Assembly: GCA_031260455.1 (NCBI GenBank)
Contig: JAIRJW010000049.1
Span: 1 to 64,000, forward strand
DNA length: 64,000 bases
Source: Fluviicola sp.
GTDB taxonomy: Bacteria; Bacteroidota; Bacteroidia; Flavobacteriales_D; Crocinitomicaceae
Direction of reading: 5' to 3'
Positions 62,410 to 64,000 of this stretch are shown here, in pieces. Made by a program: the position numbers and the translations under genes. The notes under the pieces are model-generated. The model had not been told where the DNA came from and did not search any database. It was given only the letters and a program-made list of their open reading frames with translations. Position 1 is the stretch's first letter. Each line of letters opens with the position of its first letter.

Positions 62410-64000
62410 ATGCGTTTGTTTAGCGTACTTGTTAGTTTTTTCATCATTTTTTCATCGCGATCCTACTCACAGCAGCTCATCATCAATGAGGTTTCTCAGG
62501 GAACTGGTTCGGCAGAGTATGTGGAATTATTGGTAATTGGGAATCCAAGTTGTCAAACTCCGGCTCCTTGTATGGACTTGAGAGGAATTGTCCTCGATGA
62601 TAACAGCGGTTATTTCGCATCCGGAAGTGGAACAGGAATTGCACAGGGAGCTGTTCGCTTCGCCAACAATGCTTTTTGGAGCTGTATTCCGCAGGGAACC
62701 ATGATTGTTGTTTACAATGAATCAGACCGTAACTCAGCAATTCCGCCAGATGATCTAAGCATGAGTGACGGAAACTGCCGTTTGATTATTCCTGTAAATT
62801 CCACATTATTTGAGGGACAAAGTATCAGTCCTGCTTCCTCTAACAATTCTTATCCTGCAAGTGCAAACTGGCTGGCAGGAGCAGGGTCCTGGAGCCAGGT
62901 AGCGATGGCCAACACAGGTGATTCCTTTTTGATCCTGCCCGGCATTTCTTCTCCAACTCCTTCTCATGCCATAAGTTACGGAAACAATACGAATAACACA
63001 ATTATTTATTTTTCAGGAGGAGCAAGCGGAAAAGTTTTTTCGATGACGAATAATATGGGCAACGACCCTTTTTTGCAAGCCAACTGGACATCCGGAAACG
63101 TCGGGACAAATGAAACACCGGGAGCTGCGAACAACACCGCAAACAGTGCGTGGATTGCTTCCATGAATCCACAATGCGGTATCGCCAGCGTGCTTCAGGC
63201 AACAGCTACCGCAACTCCTGCAAGTTGCGGGTCAACGTGTAGCGGAACGGCCAATGTAACTATTACAGGAGGAACTACTCCATACTCTATTCATTGGTCC
63301 AATGCAGCAACAACTGCAACTATTTCCAGCTTATGTCCTGCAACTTATACTGTACAGGTGACTGATGCCGGAGGCTGTTCGGTATCTGCTCAGGCAATTG
63401 TAGCAAACGGGGCCCTTGTTTCTGTTACAACAACTCCAGTGAATGAAACTTGCCAGGGAACCTGTAACGGTTCCATCACAACCACTGTTACGGGAGGAAT
63501 GGCTCCTTATATTTATTCCTGGTCGAACACCGCAACAACTGACAGTATTTCGAACTTGTGCCCTGCAACTTACACTGTGCAAGTAACAGATCAGAACGGG
63601 TGTACAGGAGCCGGTTCCGGAACCATTTCAGCTGGAGCGGCAATCCAGGATCCGACCATTCAAACAACAGGACCTTTTTCCACTTCTGATACCCCGGTTC
63701 AGTTTATTGCTGCAAGCGATGGCGGAACGTGGAACGCAGATTGCGGAACCTGCATTTCGACTTCAGGAATGTTCAATCCGCAAACCGCAGGTGCGGGAAC
63801 TTACCAGGTCTGCTATTCCACAGGAGCGGGAGCCTGCACCTCACAGGATTGTCAGGCCATCGTTGTTACAGGATGTACTCCGCAAACGACGAGTGAATCT
63901 CACAGCATTTGCCCGGGATCAAGTTATACTTTCAACAGTCAGACTTTTACCATTGCAGGTTCGTATCCGTTTCATTTTACAGGACAAAATGGTTGCGACA
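62410..64000 (+). CDS. Large SprB-repeat surface adhesin, N-terminal part (runs off the right edge)
   Basis: At least 530 residues, open to the window end. A signal peptide (MRLFSVLVSFFIIFSSRSYSQQ) is followed by a lamin-tail-like beta domain (about 25-230, LIINEVSQGTGSAEYVELLVIGNPS ... MIVVYNESDR). From about residue 260 SprB-type repeats appear: SLCPATYTVQVTDAGGCS and NLCPATYTVQVTDQNGCT, with TITGGTTPYSIHWSN in between. SprB is the gliding adhesin secreted by T9SS. The C-terminal sorting domain would lie outside the window. Full length is probably several kb. Confidence 0.85.
   Translation, partial: MRLFSVLVSFFIIFSSRSYSQQLIINEVSQGTGSAEYVELLVIGNPSCQTPAPCMDLRGIVLDDNSGYFASGSGTGIAQGAVRFANNAFWSCIPQGTMIVVYNESDRNSAIPPDDLSMSDGNCRLIIPVNSTLFEGQSISPASSNNSYPASANWLAGAGSWSQVAMANTGDSFLILPGISSPTPSHAISYGNNTNNTIIYFSGGASGKVFSMTNNMGNDPFLQANWTSGNVGTNETPGAANNTANSAWIASMNPQCGIASVLQATATATPASCGSTCSGTANVTITGGTTPYSIHWSNAATTATISSLCPATYTVQVTDAGGCSVSAQAIVANGALVSVTTTPVNETCQGTCNGSITTTVTGGMAPYIYSWSNTATTDSISNLCPATYTVQVTDQNGCTGAGSGTISAGAAIQDPTIQTTGPFSTSDTPVQFIAASDGGTWNADCGTCISTSGMFNPQTAGAGTYQVCYSTGAGACTSQDCQAIVVTGCTPQTTSESHSICPGSSYTFNSQTFTIAGSYPFHFTGQNGCD

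Noticed and set aside
1..64000. tRNA, rRNA, CRISPR array or complete insertion sequence
   Set aside because: No T-loop-like GTTCRANYC clusters in the intergenic gaps, no regularly spaced repeats, and no transposase motif or terminal inverted repeats flanking a gene were seen by eye.

Overview
The window looks like a chromosome segment of a Bacteroidota bacterium, most likely order Flavobacteriales (a Crocinitomicaceae/Fluviicola-like organism would fit, but no rRNA is present to settle it). The signs are type IX secretion (T9SS) C-terminal sorting domains, SprB-type adhesin repeats, TonB-dependent receptors with carboxypeptidase-regulatory plug extensions, a rpmB-rpmG-DUF4295-ftsY ribosomal operon, BshB1 (bacillithiol) instead of glutathione synthesis, a fused CcsBA cytochrome c assembly protein, and promoters of the Bacteroidota type (-33 TTTG, -7 TAnnTTTG) with little Shine-Dalgarno sequence. 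I saw no rRNA, tRNA, CRISPR array or complete insertion sequence.

Layout. 1-9 kb: a large partial envelope protein running off the left edge, an ACMSD-like amidohydrolase, a small membrane protein, the ribosomal/ftsY operon, cinA, a DUF4197 lipoprotein, a nucleoside phosphorylase and a small lipoprotein. 9-18.4 kb: fused acyl-CoA mutase IcmF, hotdog thioesterase, LemA plus M48 protease, cysteine desulfurase, glycosyltransferase and GreA-like protein. 18.5-23.3 kb: a TonB-dependent receptor followed by a T9SS beta-helix-like protein, each with its own terminator. 23.4-28.4 kb: a thiol/redox block (FMN reductase, BshB1, GPx-like peroxidase, CcsBA). 28.4-37.7 kb: zinc-ribbon protein, Nif3-like protein, LpxK, purine nucleoside phosphorylase, GatB, two tandem TlpA-like thioredoxins and LpxH. 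37.7-43.7 kb: a reverse-strand operon of T9SS cargo whose first gene, an M43-type metalloprotease, is split by a single-base frameshift. 43.8-49.8 kb: YwqK/MORN-repeat protein, thioesterase, and a polysaccharide/envelope cluster (sugar dehydratase, SDR, FemX-like GNAT, NodB-like deacetylase). 50-58.6 kb: CYTH protein, a second TonB receptor operon, small lipoproteins, threonine aldolase, rpmH and an ABC exporter.

58.6-62.2 kb is the most unusual part: an AT-rich, tightly overlapping three-gene operon coding for a compact penicillin-binding protein (complete GT51 and transpeptidase motifs, no membrane anchor or signal peptide, and a C8 tract inside the gene), a small protein with three predicted membrane helices, and a canonical Fic AMPylase-type protein with an inhibitory helix and a winged-helix-like tail. 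I know of no named system with this composition and propose it as a candidate stress, defence or cell-wall-control module. The window ends inside a large SprB-repeat surface adhesin.

Many translation starts were placed downstream of the longest possible open frame, using signal peptides, family N-termini, and promoters that fall inside the longer frames.
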